From Bacteroidota bacterium (lineage in GTDB: Bacteria > Bacteroidota > Bacteroidia > Bacteroidales > UBA10428): a stretch of 64,000 bases of DNA. Made by a program: the position numbers and the translations under genes. Positions 43,245-53,929 of the stretch are shown here, one piece after another (within the stretch, counting starts at the first letter, position 1; every line of letters starts with the position of its first letter). The DNA is taken from NCBI GenBank assembly GCA_016699695.1, contig CP065006.1, forward strand, positions 3,286,001 through 3,350,000, written 5' to 3'. The notes under the pieces were generated by a model that had not been told where the DNA came from, did not search any database, and saw only the letters and a list, made by a program, of their open reading frames with translations.

Positions 43245-44764
43245 TAATTATCCATAGAGGTTTTAAAGATATCTCTGCGCGATTGGGGCCTCTGATCAGA
43301 TAACCAATTGAAACCCTTCAGCCTTAGTTTGTTTTCAGGGGCTTGTTCAAGGGGGTACATTCCTCCGATTGGCTTCACATAAAAATTGATTCGTGAAACT
43401 TCTCCATCTGTAAGCATGATCTTTATGTTGGAACATTCGCTCAGGTTCACACCAACTATCTCATCTTCGTCTTTTGGAAAATACACCGTTTGACCATTTC
43501 CAAGCACATCTATCAAATCCAACTGGTTATCGTTAAAATGACACACCATGTTTTTCCCTTTTATCTGGTTGAAGTAAAGAGAGTCTTCCTGGCTTGTGAT
43601 AAATGACGATTGATAAAGGTACATCTTGTCTACCTTTTGATTCTTGGTTACAATATCAATCCTATCGGCCGATACTTGATTCTTGCCTGTCCAAAGAACG
43701 GGAAGGTAATACATTCTTATAGTCGAGTCAGAAAAGGTATAGACAAGCGAATCGCATTTTCCCTGCACATTTTCGCGATAGAATTTTACCTTATAATAGG
43801 CAAAAACAATACGATTGTCGCTGCTATCGGGGTAGGAAATTAATGTATCGGCATGCAGGAACAAGGAATCGCCCTCGCTGGTAAATTGCACAAATTCAGA
43901 CCTGTCGGTTATAAACGCATAACCGGTATTCTCATTGTAACGGGCATTGTTTCCCAGAAGAAGAATGCTTTTTTCTTCTTCCACAATTTTTACATTCTGT
44001 TTGGCTGTACCTTCACCTGAGATTTGATTGTAATAAATGTAATCGCCATAAATGGTTTGTTTTTTATTACGTGCCCAGGCATTTTTTTTTAATTCGGTAA
44101 GTTTAAGTTTCGAGTCGTACCATCCCTTTTCGGCATACACATGGCTGCTGTCACCAATAATGTTGGTTGGCCCCTGAAACCTGGCAACTCCTGTTTCGGT
44201 GTTGTATTCAACTGTATCTGAATAAAGGGTGTAATCAGGGTTAACAATTACCACACTATCGTAGAATACAAAAGTTTTTTTACGCGTGTAATAATATCCC
44301 TCGATGCTCTCCAGGGTATTTTCTTCGCTTACAGTATGCCCATTTTCCTTGTAAAAGGCAACGCCTGTATTGAGTTCGTATTCTAATTTATCGGTTAAAA
44401 GCGTAGTTTTCTTGTTGATGAGTTTTACTTCCCGGCCGGTGATCGTGGCTTTTTTCGTGTTTCCATCGTAATGCAGAAAATCGCCATAGAGCAAAACAGT
44501 ATCGCCCTGATTGATAAAAATGTTTTGATAGGCATCGAACGTGTTTTGTTTAGAATAGAAATAGGCACTGTCGCAATACATTTTTGCTCCGGCATGAATA
44601 AATTCTACATTGTTGAGCAGCCTTTGCGCCCCCTTTCCAATGTTTTTATCCACTTCTACCACATCGGCCCGGTATTGGATACGGGCTTCTTTTTTTTGTG
44701 CTTGTAGCACGGCAGGCAGGCTGCACAGAATAAGAAGTATGAGGATTTTTAAAGATTTATACAT
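43244..44764 (-). CDS. OstA/LptA-like periplasmic protein
   Basis: 506 residues from ATG 44764, taken because the signal peptide (ILLILCSLPAVLQAQ) follows it directly; an ATG 24 bases upstream would overlap the preceding gene. The body is a long run of beta-strand repeats of the OstA/LptA jelly-roll type with recurring Y-x-x-x-T-G-x-A-x-F units (for example LEYELNTGVAFY, VEYNTETGVARF, ARYNENTGYAFI). Such proteins bridge lipopolysaccharide across the periplasm. The length is greater than LptA of Proteobacteria (about 185) and shorter than LptD. It is the last gene of the parvulin cluster. Confidence 0.85.
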   Translation of the reverse strand: MYKSLKILILLILCSLPAVLQAQKKEARIQYRADVVEVDKNIGKGAQRLLNNVEFIHAGAKMYCDSAYFYSKQNTFDAYQNIFINQGDTVLLYGDFLHYDGNTKKATITGREVKLINKKTTLLTDKLEYELNTGVAFYKENGHTVSEENTLESIEGYYYTRKKTFVFYDSVVIVNPDYTLYSDTVEYNTETGVARFQGPTNIIGDSSHVYAEKGWYDSKLKLTELKKNAWARNKKQTIYGDYIYYNQISGEGTAKQNVKIVEEEKSILLLGNNARYNENTGYAFITDRSEFVQFTSEGDSLFLHADTLISYPDSSDNRIVFAYYKVKFYRENVQGKCDSLVYTFSDSTIRMYYLPVLWTGKNQVSADRIDIVTKNQKVDKMYLYQSSFITSQEDSLYFNQIKGKNMVCHFNDNQLDLIDVLGNGQTVYFPKDEDEIVGVNLSECSNIKIMLTDGEVSRINFYVKPIGGMYPLEQAPENKLRLKGFNWLSDQRPQSRRDIFKTSMDN

Positions 44765-44778
44765 GCTTTTCGGTTCAC

Positions 44779-46107
44779 TTATTTCCAAACATCTAGTCTG
44801 AACTGGCAGTTACTATAGGGCGGCTCAAGGCGTATATAAATATCTTTGGCTTTCGCTTTAATCCATTCATCTACGCTATTTATCTGCTTTTCCTGCAAAG
44901 CCATGTTTTGCAACAAATCGTAGTCCAGCTTTAAGTTGGCTACATGCGGTTCGGTGCGCGATTTTAATTTAACGATCTTGTACACTGTTCTTCCTTTCTC
45001 GTCCGTAGCTTCGTAGGGTTTAGATATTTCGCCAACCTGAAGGTTTCTGATGACATAATATTCGGAGGTTTCAAAGTCGGTTACCAAAAACTGTGTGCTT
45101 AAGGTTGATGGGTTTACCTTCATTCCGCCACTCACTCTTGTTTCGTCATCTTGAGAAAATAGTCGGGCAGCAATTTCAAATTTCAGGCTATCCTGTCTTA
45201 TCAGTCTTGCTATGCTATCGAGCTGACTGATTGCTTTTTGTTTGGCCAAAGGCGAAATTTTAGGCTTCATGAGAATATGCCTGGTTCTGACACGGTCATC
45301 AGTTTTATCTATCAGCTGAATGATGTGGTATCCAAAACTGCTTTCGACAATTTTCGATACCTGGTCTTTTTTTAATGCCATTGCAGCCTTGGCATAAGCA
45401 GGGTCGAGGTCGGCCTTATTGGCCCAGCCAATGTCGCCACCGTTTGGAGCCGAAGGGCAATCGGAATAAAGAATAGCCATGGTGGCAAAGCTTTCACCAT
45501 TTAATACTCTTTCTCTCAGGCCAAGAAGTTTTTCCCTCACAGTAAAAACCGCATCCTGGTCCGACTCGGGGTAGATTAATATCTGACTTAGTTCTACCTG
45601 AGAATCGATATAGGGTAAACTGTCTTTGTTAAGCTTGTTGTAAAAGGTTTTTACCTCGTTTGGTGTGATGGTGATATCCTTTACTATTTCCGATTGCATG
45701 CGTTGCATGAGCAATTGTTCGCGAATGGGTTCGCGCATGTCGTCTTTTATTTCGAGTATAGACTTTCCAAAATATGCAACCAGTTTATCTTCAGAGCCAA
45801 TTTGTTGAATAAAATAGCTGATTCGCTGTTCAAGTTCCATTTCTACTTCGCCAAACGATACTTCGACGCTATCTTTTTCTGCCTGGTTCACCATTAATTT
45901 TTGCGCAAGCAAATCTTCAAAGATCATACATTTCTCAGGTTTTTCACGCTGTGCCATTAATTGAAGATATTGTTCTTCTACATCGGAATAGAGAATGGCT
46001 GATTTACCTACTACACCTACAACTTTATCGACAATGTAAGCCTGGGCCGAGAGTTGCAAGCCAATGGCAAGAATTAATAAAGAGAGTGTGAATTTTATTT
46101 TATTCAT
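44779..46107 (-). CDS. SurA-like periplasmic peptidyl-prolyl isomerase
   Basis: 442 residues with a signal peptide (QLSAQA), a SurA-type N-terminal chaperone domain (KVVGVVGKSAILYSDVEEQ) and two parvulin domains. The first runs about 165-270 (QILIYPES, SDCPSAPNGGDIGW, FGYHIIQL). The second runs about 275-385 (RTRHILMKP, SGGMKVNPSTL). It assists folding and insertion of outer-membrane proteins. The start overlaps the upstream lipoprotein gene by 8 bases, showing translational coupling. Confidence 0.92.
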   Translation of the reverse strand: MNKIKFTLSLLILAIGLQLSAQAYIVDKVVGVVGKSAILYSDVEEQYLQLMAQREKPEKCMIFEDLLAQKLMVNQAEKDSVEVSFGEVEMELEQRISYFIQQIGSEDKLVAYFGKSILEIKDDMREPIREQLLMQRMQSEIVKDITITPNEVKTFYNKLNKDSLPYIDSQVELSQILIYPESDQDAVFTVREKLLGLRERVLNGESFATMAILYSDCPSAPNGGDIGWANKADLDPAYAKAAMALKKDQVSKIVESSFGYHIIQLIDKTDDRVRTRHILMKPKISPLAKQKAISQLDSIARLIRQDSLKFEIAARLFSQDDETRVSGGMKVNPSTLSTQFLVTDFETSEYYVIRNLQVGEISKPYEATDEKGRTVYKIVKLKSRTEPHVANLKLDYDLLQNMALQEKQINSVDEWIKAKAKDIYIRLEPPYSNCQFRLDVWK

Positions 46108-46954
46108 TTTGATATATATTGAAATTTCCCTTGTTCAGGGCATCGTTGTAGATGTCTGCCTCGAGCTGTTGTATAAACTGTATTTTACGTTTGTTCAACA
46201 GTATATTTTTTATGTTCTCCTGCACATATTCCAGCGGAGCTACTGTACCTTCCAACCGATAATCGACAATGCGTAAAAAATAATAATAGCCAGTATCCGC
46301 AACTTCGATGTTCTTTTGTGTTTGTAGTATGCTTTTTGGCTTGTTATAGAGAGGTGGTAGCTTATTCAGGTAAGAATCGAACCTGACCCATTGATCTTCG
46401 AAATATTCTACCTCTGTTGCAAATTGGTAGCAGTAGGCCTCAAGATTTTTTATATGCTCCGGATTATCGGAGCGGTACCATTGCCGCACATTTCTTATAT
46501 CTGGTGCACTGATTGGTATTTTAAGGTAAATGCCTTTGGCCAGGTTTTCGTTTAAAATGTTGTTAGAGGCATTTTCTTTGTAATAAGCCTCAATGGCTGC
46601 TTGTGTGATGTTGGTATCCAGTCTCTGTTGGATTAGTTTTTGCTCGTAACGGAAAATGAGCAGCGAGGTAAGGTAATCATCCAGTTGTTTTTCGACATTT
46701 TTATCGGCTTCGGACAGTTTGCTGTTGGCTTGCGCCAGAATCAATTGTTTTTTAACCCATTGTGCAACTATGTTTTGCGACAAAGCAATGCTATCAGCCT
46801 CAGCCAGATTTTCCGGTATCAATGATTTCAGGTCCGAAACATAAAGGTATTTATCATAAACTCTGGCTACGGGAATTTCATTCTTATCGGCCGATTTACG
46901 TGAACAACCGAAAAGGGTAAAAACAAAAATCAGCAGGTAAAGTAGTCTTTTCAT
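46100..46954 (-). CDS. parvulin-related lipoprotein chaperone (degenerate PPIase)
   Basis: 284-residue lipoprotein with lipobox LFGC (Cys about 17). The N-terminal helices resemble the SurA/PrsA chaperone part. The middle contains only a weak trace of a parvulin domain, without the usual HILV and GGDLGW motifs, so it may be a chaperone lacking isomerase activity. It sits between two clear parvulin proteins, 4 bases after one and overlapping the next by 8, in one operon. Confidence 0.8.
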   Translation of the reverse strand: MKRLLYLLIFVFTLFGCSRKSADKNEIPVARVYDKYLYVSDLKSLIPENLAEADSIALSQNIVAQWVKKQLILAQANSKLSEADKNVEKQLDDYLTSLLIFRYEQKLIQQRLDTNITQAAIEAYYKENASNNILNENLAKGIYLKIPISAPDIRNVRQWYRSDNPEHIKNLEAYCYQFATEVEYFEDQWVRFDSYLNKLPPLYNKPKSILQTQKNIEVADTGYYYFLRIVDYRLEGTVAPLEYVQENIKNILLNKRKIQFIQQLEADIYNDALNKGNFNIYQNE

Positions 46955-46958
46955 GGCT

Positions 46959-48935
46959 CTATTTGTTTGCTTCTGCTTTAAGTTTTTCGAACAAGGCTGT
47001 GTTGATTTCTATTTGGTTTTTATTTCTCAATTCCTTCATCCATTCATTTTCGAGGTAATTTTGGTAATCGGAGATATAAAGCCCTTTAGCCTCGTCTAAC
47101 TTTTTATCTGCTACAGGCCATATTTCAGCAACATAAAAAAAGTAGTTCAAAGCCTGATCTTTTTCGACCAAATAAGTGGATTTTTTCCATGTAAGCTTGT
47201 CGGCCATGGCATCGATACCTTTCTCATAAATCTTTTTTTCAAGGGTGATACAAGCAATGGTGTCCGAGCCACACAGGTTAGTTTGCAGGTAGTCTATTCC
47301 CAGGTCGCCTTTCTTTTGCTGCTTCTTAAGCAATGCCGGTAAGGCAGCGGTGAAACTGCTGTCGGTGTAGGTGTAAATATTAACACCAATACGCTCATTC
47401 CATTTATATTTATTGGCTTGCTGGTAGAAGGCTTCCAGACCGCTTGTATCGGTTTGAGCGCGGTCCCATACCATATCGTTGGTAATATTAAATAGCAGGA
47501 TACCGTCGTGGTATTCTTCCAGCAGGTTTTTATACTCCACGTTTATATGCTGGAGATTGGCCATGGCATAATCGTATAATTTGGCATCGGCATATTCCTC
47601 TAAATTAATCCGAAGGTTGGTTTCAAAAGATTGATTTTTGTTGACTCGCGCTTTACGGCCTCCAATGTATAAGGCAAAATCGTATTGCGAATAGCTTGAA
47701 TCGCCAATATGCAGGATTTCTTTAGTTAAACCTGATGCTTTGGTGGCATCCCAATTTTTCTGATAAAAAGAGCTATCCATCAGGCTTAATATTTCTGCTT
47801 TATTCTCCGCATAAATAGTAACAGGATATTGATTTTTAAGCTCCGAAAATTGTTGTTGTTTAAGGGTAGCTTTACGGATGTTATCGCGTTCAACCTGTTT
47901 AGTAATTCTTTCTTCAGATTCTTCAAAGGTTTCCATTGGGTATTTGGCGAGCACGTAACCGATGTGATATCCGCCTTTTGTTTCGATGGGCCTGGTGTAT
48001 TCTCCGTTGTTTAGCTTAAAGCAGGGATCCAGAAATTCGTCCGGGGCCTGGCCGGTACGCAACCATCCAATCTCGCCATTGCGATCGATGGATCGGGGAT
48101 TTTCAGAGTATTCCTTCACGGCATCATTCCAGGGTTTTCCGTTTTGTAAATCCTGATAGGCACGTTCAATCTTTTCTTTAGATGCCATCTTTTCTGGTTC
48201 AGATGCGCCCTCAGGAATGCGGGTCATGATGTGGGCAACTTTCACACTGCCCCTGCTGTTGCGGCGGTTATGGACCTTAATAAGATGGTATCCGAAACTG
48301 GTGCGTGCAATGGCAGATACTTGTCCTGCCGGGGTGTTGTAAGCAGCCGTTTCGAATGGATAAACCATGCGGAATACTGTAAAATAACCAAGATGACCTT
48401 TGTTTTCGGCCGCCGAGGGATCGTCTGATACTGCAGAAGCAATTTGGTCGAAAGGCTCGCCACCCAAAACTCTGGCCCTTATTGCTGCAATTTTTTCATA
48501 AGCTTTCAGTGTGTCTTTTGGAGAAGCAAATTCATCGCACTTTATTAAAATATGCGAAGCGTCAATTTCAATGAGCGAACGTTCAAAAGCCTCCTGGATT
48601 AATTTTTCCTGGTAGCTTTTATTCTCCAGGTAAGGTTGGGCAAGTTGCCGACGATAACCATCAAACTCACTTATAAAACTAGGTAGGGTATCGTATCCTT
48701 TGGCCTGTGCCTCAATTACCTTCAACTTATAATTTATAAAAAGGTCGAGGTATTCGTCAAGGTCTTTTTTATCTGCTTCGGGAGTAATGTCGATGTTTTT
48801 GTTGTAAACCCTTAAAAATTCATCCGACGAAAATGGTTTTCCTGAAATACTAAGCAGAGTGTCGGTTTGAGCCTTTAAAAATACAGGTGTACAAAAAAGA
48901 ATTGTGAAGGCGATTGAAACAAATACTCTCATCAT
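46959..48935 (-). CDS. periplasmic peptidyl-prolyl isomerase with two parvulin domains
   Basis: 658 residues with a signal peptide ending near VFLKAQ. Parvulin domain 1 spans about 125-225 (DASHILIKC, ENKGHLGYF, FGYHLIKV). Parvulin domain 2 spans about 230-330 (KVAHIMTR, RNGEIGWL, GGYHIGYV). About 320 residues follow without a recognised domain. It is first in the four-gene envelope cluster. The 128 bases up to guaB hold no other gene. Confidence 0.92.
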   Translation of the reverse strand: MMRVFVSIAFTILFCTPVFLKAQTDTLLSISGKPFSSDEFLRVYNKNIDITPEADKKDLDEYLDLFINYKLKVIEAQAKGYDTLPSFISEFDGYRRQLAQPYLENKSYQEKLIQEAFERSLIEIDASHILIKCDEFASPKDTLKAYEKIAAIRARVLGGEPFDQIASAVSDDPSAAENKGHLGYFTVFRMVYPFETAAYNTPAGQVSAIARTSFGYHLIKVHNRRNSRGSVKVAHIMTRIPEGASEPEKMASKEKIERAYQDLQNGKPWNDAVKEYSENPRSIDRNGEIGWLRTGQAPDEFLDPCFKLNNGEYTRPIETKGGYHIGYVLAKYPMETFEESEERITKQVERDNIRKATLKQQQFSELKNQYPVTIYAENKAEILSLMDSSFYQKNWDATKASGLTKEILHIGDSSYSQYDFALYIGGRKARVNKNQSFETNLRINLEEYADAKLYDYAMANLQHINVEYKNLLEEYHDGILLFNITNDMVWDRAQTDTSGLEAFYQQANKYKWNERIGVNIYTYTDSSFTAALPALLKKQQKKGDLGIDYLQTNLCGSDTIACITLEKKIYEKGIDAMADKLTWKKSTYLVEKDQALNYFFYVAEIWPVADKKLDEAKGLYISDYQNYLENEWMKELRNKNQIEINTALFEKLKAEANK

Positions 48936-49063
48936 GGCTTGGGTGTTGGTTATTAATTATCCTTTATTTTTTGTTTAAATAGTTTCTTTCAGATTATTTA
49001 ATAAATCTACCTTTTGTATAAAAAACTCATTCGCTTGAAGTAACGCGCATTACATGGTGTTTA

Positions 49064-50548
<1,485 letters not shown>

Positions 50549-50770
50549 TTATTTGTTATTTTCAACACATTAAAAAATGCTTTTAAATGCAGCACTTTTT
50601 TTGATTTATTCAGGCTATTCAGTTACCGGCTTAACCCTGCCGTCTGAAACAGGGTGTAAAACCTTCAGATTGCCTATTTTTCGGGTTAAATGGTGCGAAA
50701 ATACAAAAAAGAAAGATACTATCCCCGCAACAAAGTACGTTTTTAAACTTTTTAACAGCTGGCACAAGGC

Positions 50771-52696
50771 ATGAATGACCAATACACCAAGATCTTGCAA
50801 CAATACTGGGGGTATAGCGATTTCAGACCTCTTCAGCGTACTGTAATCGAGTCGGTTGCAGCCGGGAAAGATACACTTGTGCTCATGCCTACCGGTGGTG
50901 GCAAGTCCATTACCTTTCAGGTTCCGGCTTTGGTGCTTGAAGGCACCTGCCTTGTTATCACACCTTTAATTGCCCTGATGAACGACCAGGTTACAAGGCT
51001 TCGGGATCTTCAAATCAAAGCTGCGGCTATTCATTCCGGACTTTCCTCGCACGAAATGAAGGTAATGACCGATAATGCCATGTACGGGGCATACAAAATT
51101 CTATACCTTTCTCCCGAGCGGCTTGCAAACGAGAATTTCCGCTCTCGCTTGCAGCATATGAAAGTGAGTTTTGTTGCAGTCGATGAGGCACATTGCATTT
51201 CGCAATGGGGATATGATTTCAGACCCTCTTATCTTACCATTGCAGGCATTCGCGAATATACCGGACAGGTTCCTGTGCTGGCACTTACCGCCAGCGCCAC
51301 ACCTGAAGTGGTAGAGGATATTCAGCTTAAACTACGGTTCCGGGAGAAGAATGTAATTCAATCCGACTTTTCGCGACCGAATCTGGTATTTTATGTGCGG
51401 CAAACTGAGAGCAAAATTGCGGACCTTTTAAACGTAGTGAATTCAATTCAGGGTTCGGGTATTGTGTATGTACGAAGCAGGAAAAAAACGAAAGAAATTG
51501 CAGATCATTTGCGTCGCGAAGGAATTGTGTCGGACTATTTTCATGCAGGCTTAAAATACGAAACCAGGCTTCAAAAGCAGCAAACCTGGATGCAAGGTGC
51601 AAGTCGCGTGATAGTGGCTACCAATGCCTTTGGCATGGGTATAGATAAACCCGATGTGCGCTTTGTAGTGCATGTCGATCTGCCCGATTCGCCCGAGGAA
51701 TATTACCAGGAAGCCGGCAGGGCAGGGCGCGATGGCAAAAAATCCTTTGCAGTTCTTCTGGCAGGAAGCAACGACAAAGCGCAGATAAAAAAACGTCTTG
51801 CCGATAGTTTTCCGGAAATGAGCTTCATAAAGAATGTGTACCAGGCTCTGTGCAATTACCTGAAAGTACCTATTGGTGGGGCAAAGGGAATTGCTTTCGA
51901 CTTTGATTTGCACAGCTTTGTAATTGCCTATAAGTTTAATCCTATACAGGCCTTTAATGCCTTGAAACTATTAGAACAACAGGGATATATTGAGCTTACT
52001 GGTGAAATGCAAAATTCATCACGCATCTATTTCTCTATTCACCGCGATGATTTGTATAATTTTCAGGTGAAGAATTCGCAATTCGATGCTTTTATTAAAC
52101 TGGTGCTTCGTTCCTATACCGGACTTTTTTCAGACTATGTGCCTGTGAACGAAGAATTGCTTGCCAAAAGGGCCGGACTTACCCGCCAGATGGTTTATGA
52201 ATTCTTTGTACGCTTGTCGAAAATGAATATTATCCATTACATACCAGGTAAGCGCACCGCATTAATTGTATTTCTGGAGGAACGTCTGCCCGAAAAATCG
52301 GTTTTTATTTCGGCCGAGAACTATCTGCTTCGCAAAGAGCGCTATGAGAAGAGGCTCTCTGCCGTTTTGCACTACGCTTATGCAGTCGATACCTGTCGAA
52401 ATAAACTGCTGCTTGGCTATTTCGGACAAACTGATGCTGAAGAATGCGGTCAGTGCGACTATTGCCGAAACAAAAACCGTGTATTGAGCGCCGAAGTAAA
52501 AGAAGCCATTGCCCAAAAAGTGATAAACGCTTTGCAAGCAGGTGCCCTATTGCCCGATGAGCTTTATAGTCAGGTTCCTGAAGATCGTACCAACTTATCG
52601 GTAGTTTTAAGGCTCATGCTCGAAGATGACTTGCTGAGATACAACGAACTGGGTAAAATATCGATTTTTCAGAAGAGCAATGAAGCTTCTGCCTAA
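50771..52696 (+). CDS. recQ: RecQ-family DNA helicase
   Basis: 641-residue 3'-5' helicase for recombination repair. Motifs: MPTGGGKS (Walker A, about residue 38), DEAHCISQWGYDFRPSY, LTASATP and QEAGRAGRDG. A zinc-binding site lies near residues 535-565 (CRNKLLLGYF, then CGQCDYC), followed by a winged-helix region. The C-terminal HRDC domain of E. coli RecQ is missing, as far as I can see, and the protein ends after about 65 residues of linker and helix. It is first in a co-directional set with the next three genes. Confidence 0.95.
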   Translation: MNDQYTKILQQYWGYSDFRPLQRTVIESVAAGKDTLVLMPTGGGKSITFQVPALVLEGTCLVITPLIALMNDQVTRLRDLQIKAAAIHSGLSSHEMKVMTDNAMYGAYKILYLSPERLANENFRSRLQHMKVSFVAVDEAHCISQWGYDFRPSYLTIAGIREYTGQVPVLALTASATPEVVEDIQLKLRFREKNVIQSDFSRPNLVFYVRQTESKIADLLNVVNSIQGSGIVYVRSRKKTKEIADHLRREGIVSDYFHAGLKYETRLQKQQTWMQGASRVIVATNAFGMGIDKPDVRFVVHVDLPDSPEEYYQEAGRAGRDGKKSFAVLLAGSNDKAQIKKRLADSFPEMSFIKNVYQALCNYLKVPIGGAKGIAFDFDLHSFVIAYKFNPIQAFNALKLLEQQGYIELTGEMQNSSRIYFSIHRDDLYNFQVKNSQFDAFIKLVLRSYTGLFSDYVPVNEELLAKRAGLTRQMVYEFFVRLSKMNIIHYIPGKRTALIVFLEERLPEKSVFISAENYLLRKERYEKRLSAVLHYAYAVDTCRNKLLLGYFGQTDAEECGQCDYCRNKNRVLSAEVKEAIAQKVINALQAGALLPDELYSQVPEDRTNLSVVLRLMLEDDLLRYNELGKISIFQKSNEASA

Positions 52697-52703
52697 ATAC
52701 TTT

Positions 52704-52711
52704 TAACTTTG
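52704..52711 (+). promoter_or_regulatory. -7 promoter box of the DUF5063 gene
   Basis: TAACTTTG matches TAnnTTTG and ends 17 bases before the TTG start. No -33 TTTG at the usual spacing, so an internal promoter is possible but unproven. Confidence 0.35.
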
Positions 52712-52728
52712 CAAAAAAACAGAACGTA

Positions 52729-53352
52729 TTGAACAGTCTGGTCTATTCAAAAAACACCATCGAATTTGTTACTGTTGCCAACGAATTCTGCAAATTTATC
52801 GAGAATACTCCTGCGCAATCACTTGCCAACCTTGTTGAAACAGCACACCGCTTGCTGCCTCTGTTATACCTGAAGGGAACACTCTTGCCTGAAGTAGAAA
52901 ACAGCTATGAAGAGTTTAACGAAAAATTTGTAACAGAAGCCGATTACAACCAAATCCACGACCTGCTTCTTGAAAAATTCGCAGACCACAATACTTATTT
53001 CGAGGTATTTGATCCGCTTCGGCAGGAAAATGATGAACTGGCTCAGTTGAGCCTTGCCGAAAGCCTTACTGATATCTACCAGGATATGAAGGACTTTATC
53101 ATGCAATTTCAACAGGCCAGCGAAGAGATTATGCTCAATGCGATCTGGGAATGCCGGCAGAATTTTGGAGCTTATTGGGGTCAACGCACAGTAAATGTGC
53201 TGAGGGCATTGCATTACCTTCGATACAGCATCGTTGAGCTGGATAAAGAAACAACATCCAACTCTGCCCCAAAGGACTTTAATTACAACAATGTCGATAC
53301 CAAAAATTGGTTGATATCGCGCATGCAAGAAAATTATACGGATGAGGAATGA
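52729..53352 (+). CDS. DUF5063 protein
   Basis: 207-residue helical cytosolic protein, starting at TTG because no ATG lies near the conserved N terminus. It matches the DUF5063 family of Bacteroidota (segments FCKFIENTP, LLPLLYLKGTLLPEV and WGQRTVNVLRALHYL). Function unknown. It lies 32 bases after recQ and overlaps the exonuclease gene by 11 bases, so it is co-translated with it and perhaps acts in the same nucleic-acid pathway. Confidence 0.88.
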   Translation: MNSLVYSKNTIEFVTVANEFCKFIENTPAQSLANLVETAHRLLPLLYLKGTLLPEVENSYEEFNEKFVTEADYNQIHDLLLEKFADHNTYFEVFDPLRQENDELAQLSLAESLTDIYQDMKDFIMQFQQASEEIMLNAIWECRQNFGAYWGQRTVNVLRALHYLRYSIVELDKETTSNSAPKDFNYNNVDTKNWLISRMQENYTDEE

Positions 53353-53926
53353 GTTTTCATTTAAACCGGCAATAAGCAACGAAGATATTGCTGGCTTGCC
53401 CATTGGCAAGTTTACCGGATTAACCTACTACATCGATAGCCTTGAGAAATTTGATCAGGTAATTGACAGGCTTGAACAGGAAAAAATGCTTGGATTCGAT
53501 ACCGAAACCAAACCCTCTTTTAAGAAAGGGCAGGTGCACCAGGTTTCGTTGTTGCAGTTTTGCTCAAGCAAGGAGGCTTACCTTTTTCGTATCAACAAAA
53601 TCGGCCTTCCTAAGCAATTGGTCAGGATATTGGCCAATGATTCTATCATTAAAGCAGGCGTAGCTATTCATGATGATATTGCCACCCTGAGAAAGATACA
53701 CGATTTTAAACCTGCTGGCTTTGTTGAATTGCAGCAATTTGTAAAGGGATTTGGTATCGAAGACAACAGCCTGAAAAAACTCTCGGCCAATATCCTGGGT
53801 TTTAGCATCAGCAAGCGGCAACAAACTTCGAATTGGGAATCCGATATTCTGAGCCCGGCCCAAATCGAATATGCCACCACCGATGCCTGGGTATGCCACG
53901 AGATATACAAAACACTAATACAATAA
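53342..53926 (+). CDS. 3'-5' exonuclease, RNase D-like (DnaQ fold)
   Basis: 194-residue DEDD exonuclease. Exo I is LGFDTETKP (Asp and Glu, about 51-55), Exo II is KAGVAIHDDIATL (about 105) and Exo III is EYATTDAWVCHEIY (Tyr and Asp, DEDDy type, about 180). Single-domain members of this kind trim RNA or DNA 3' ends. The ATG overlaps the DUF5063 stop region and the next gene follows after 3 bases, so the gene is in the middle of an operon. Confidence 0.93.
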   Translation: MRNEFSFKPAISNEDIAGLPIGKFTGLTYYIDSLEKFDQVIDRLEQEKMLGFDTETKPSFKKGQVHQVSLLQFCSSKEAYLFRINKIGLPKQLVRILANDSIIKAGVAIHDDIATLRKIHDFKPAGFVELQQFVKGFGIEDNSLKKLSANILGFSISKRQQTSNWESDILSPAQIEYATTDAWVCHEIYKTLIQ

Positions 53927-53929
53927 CCC

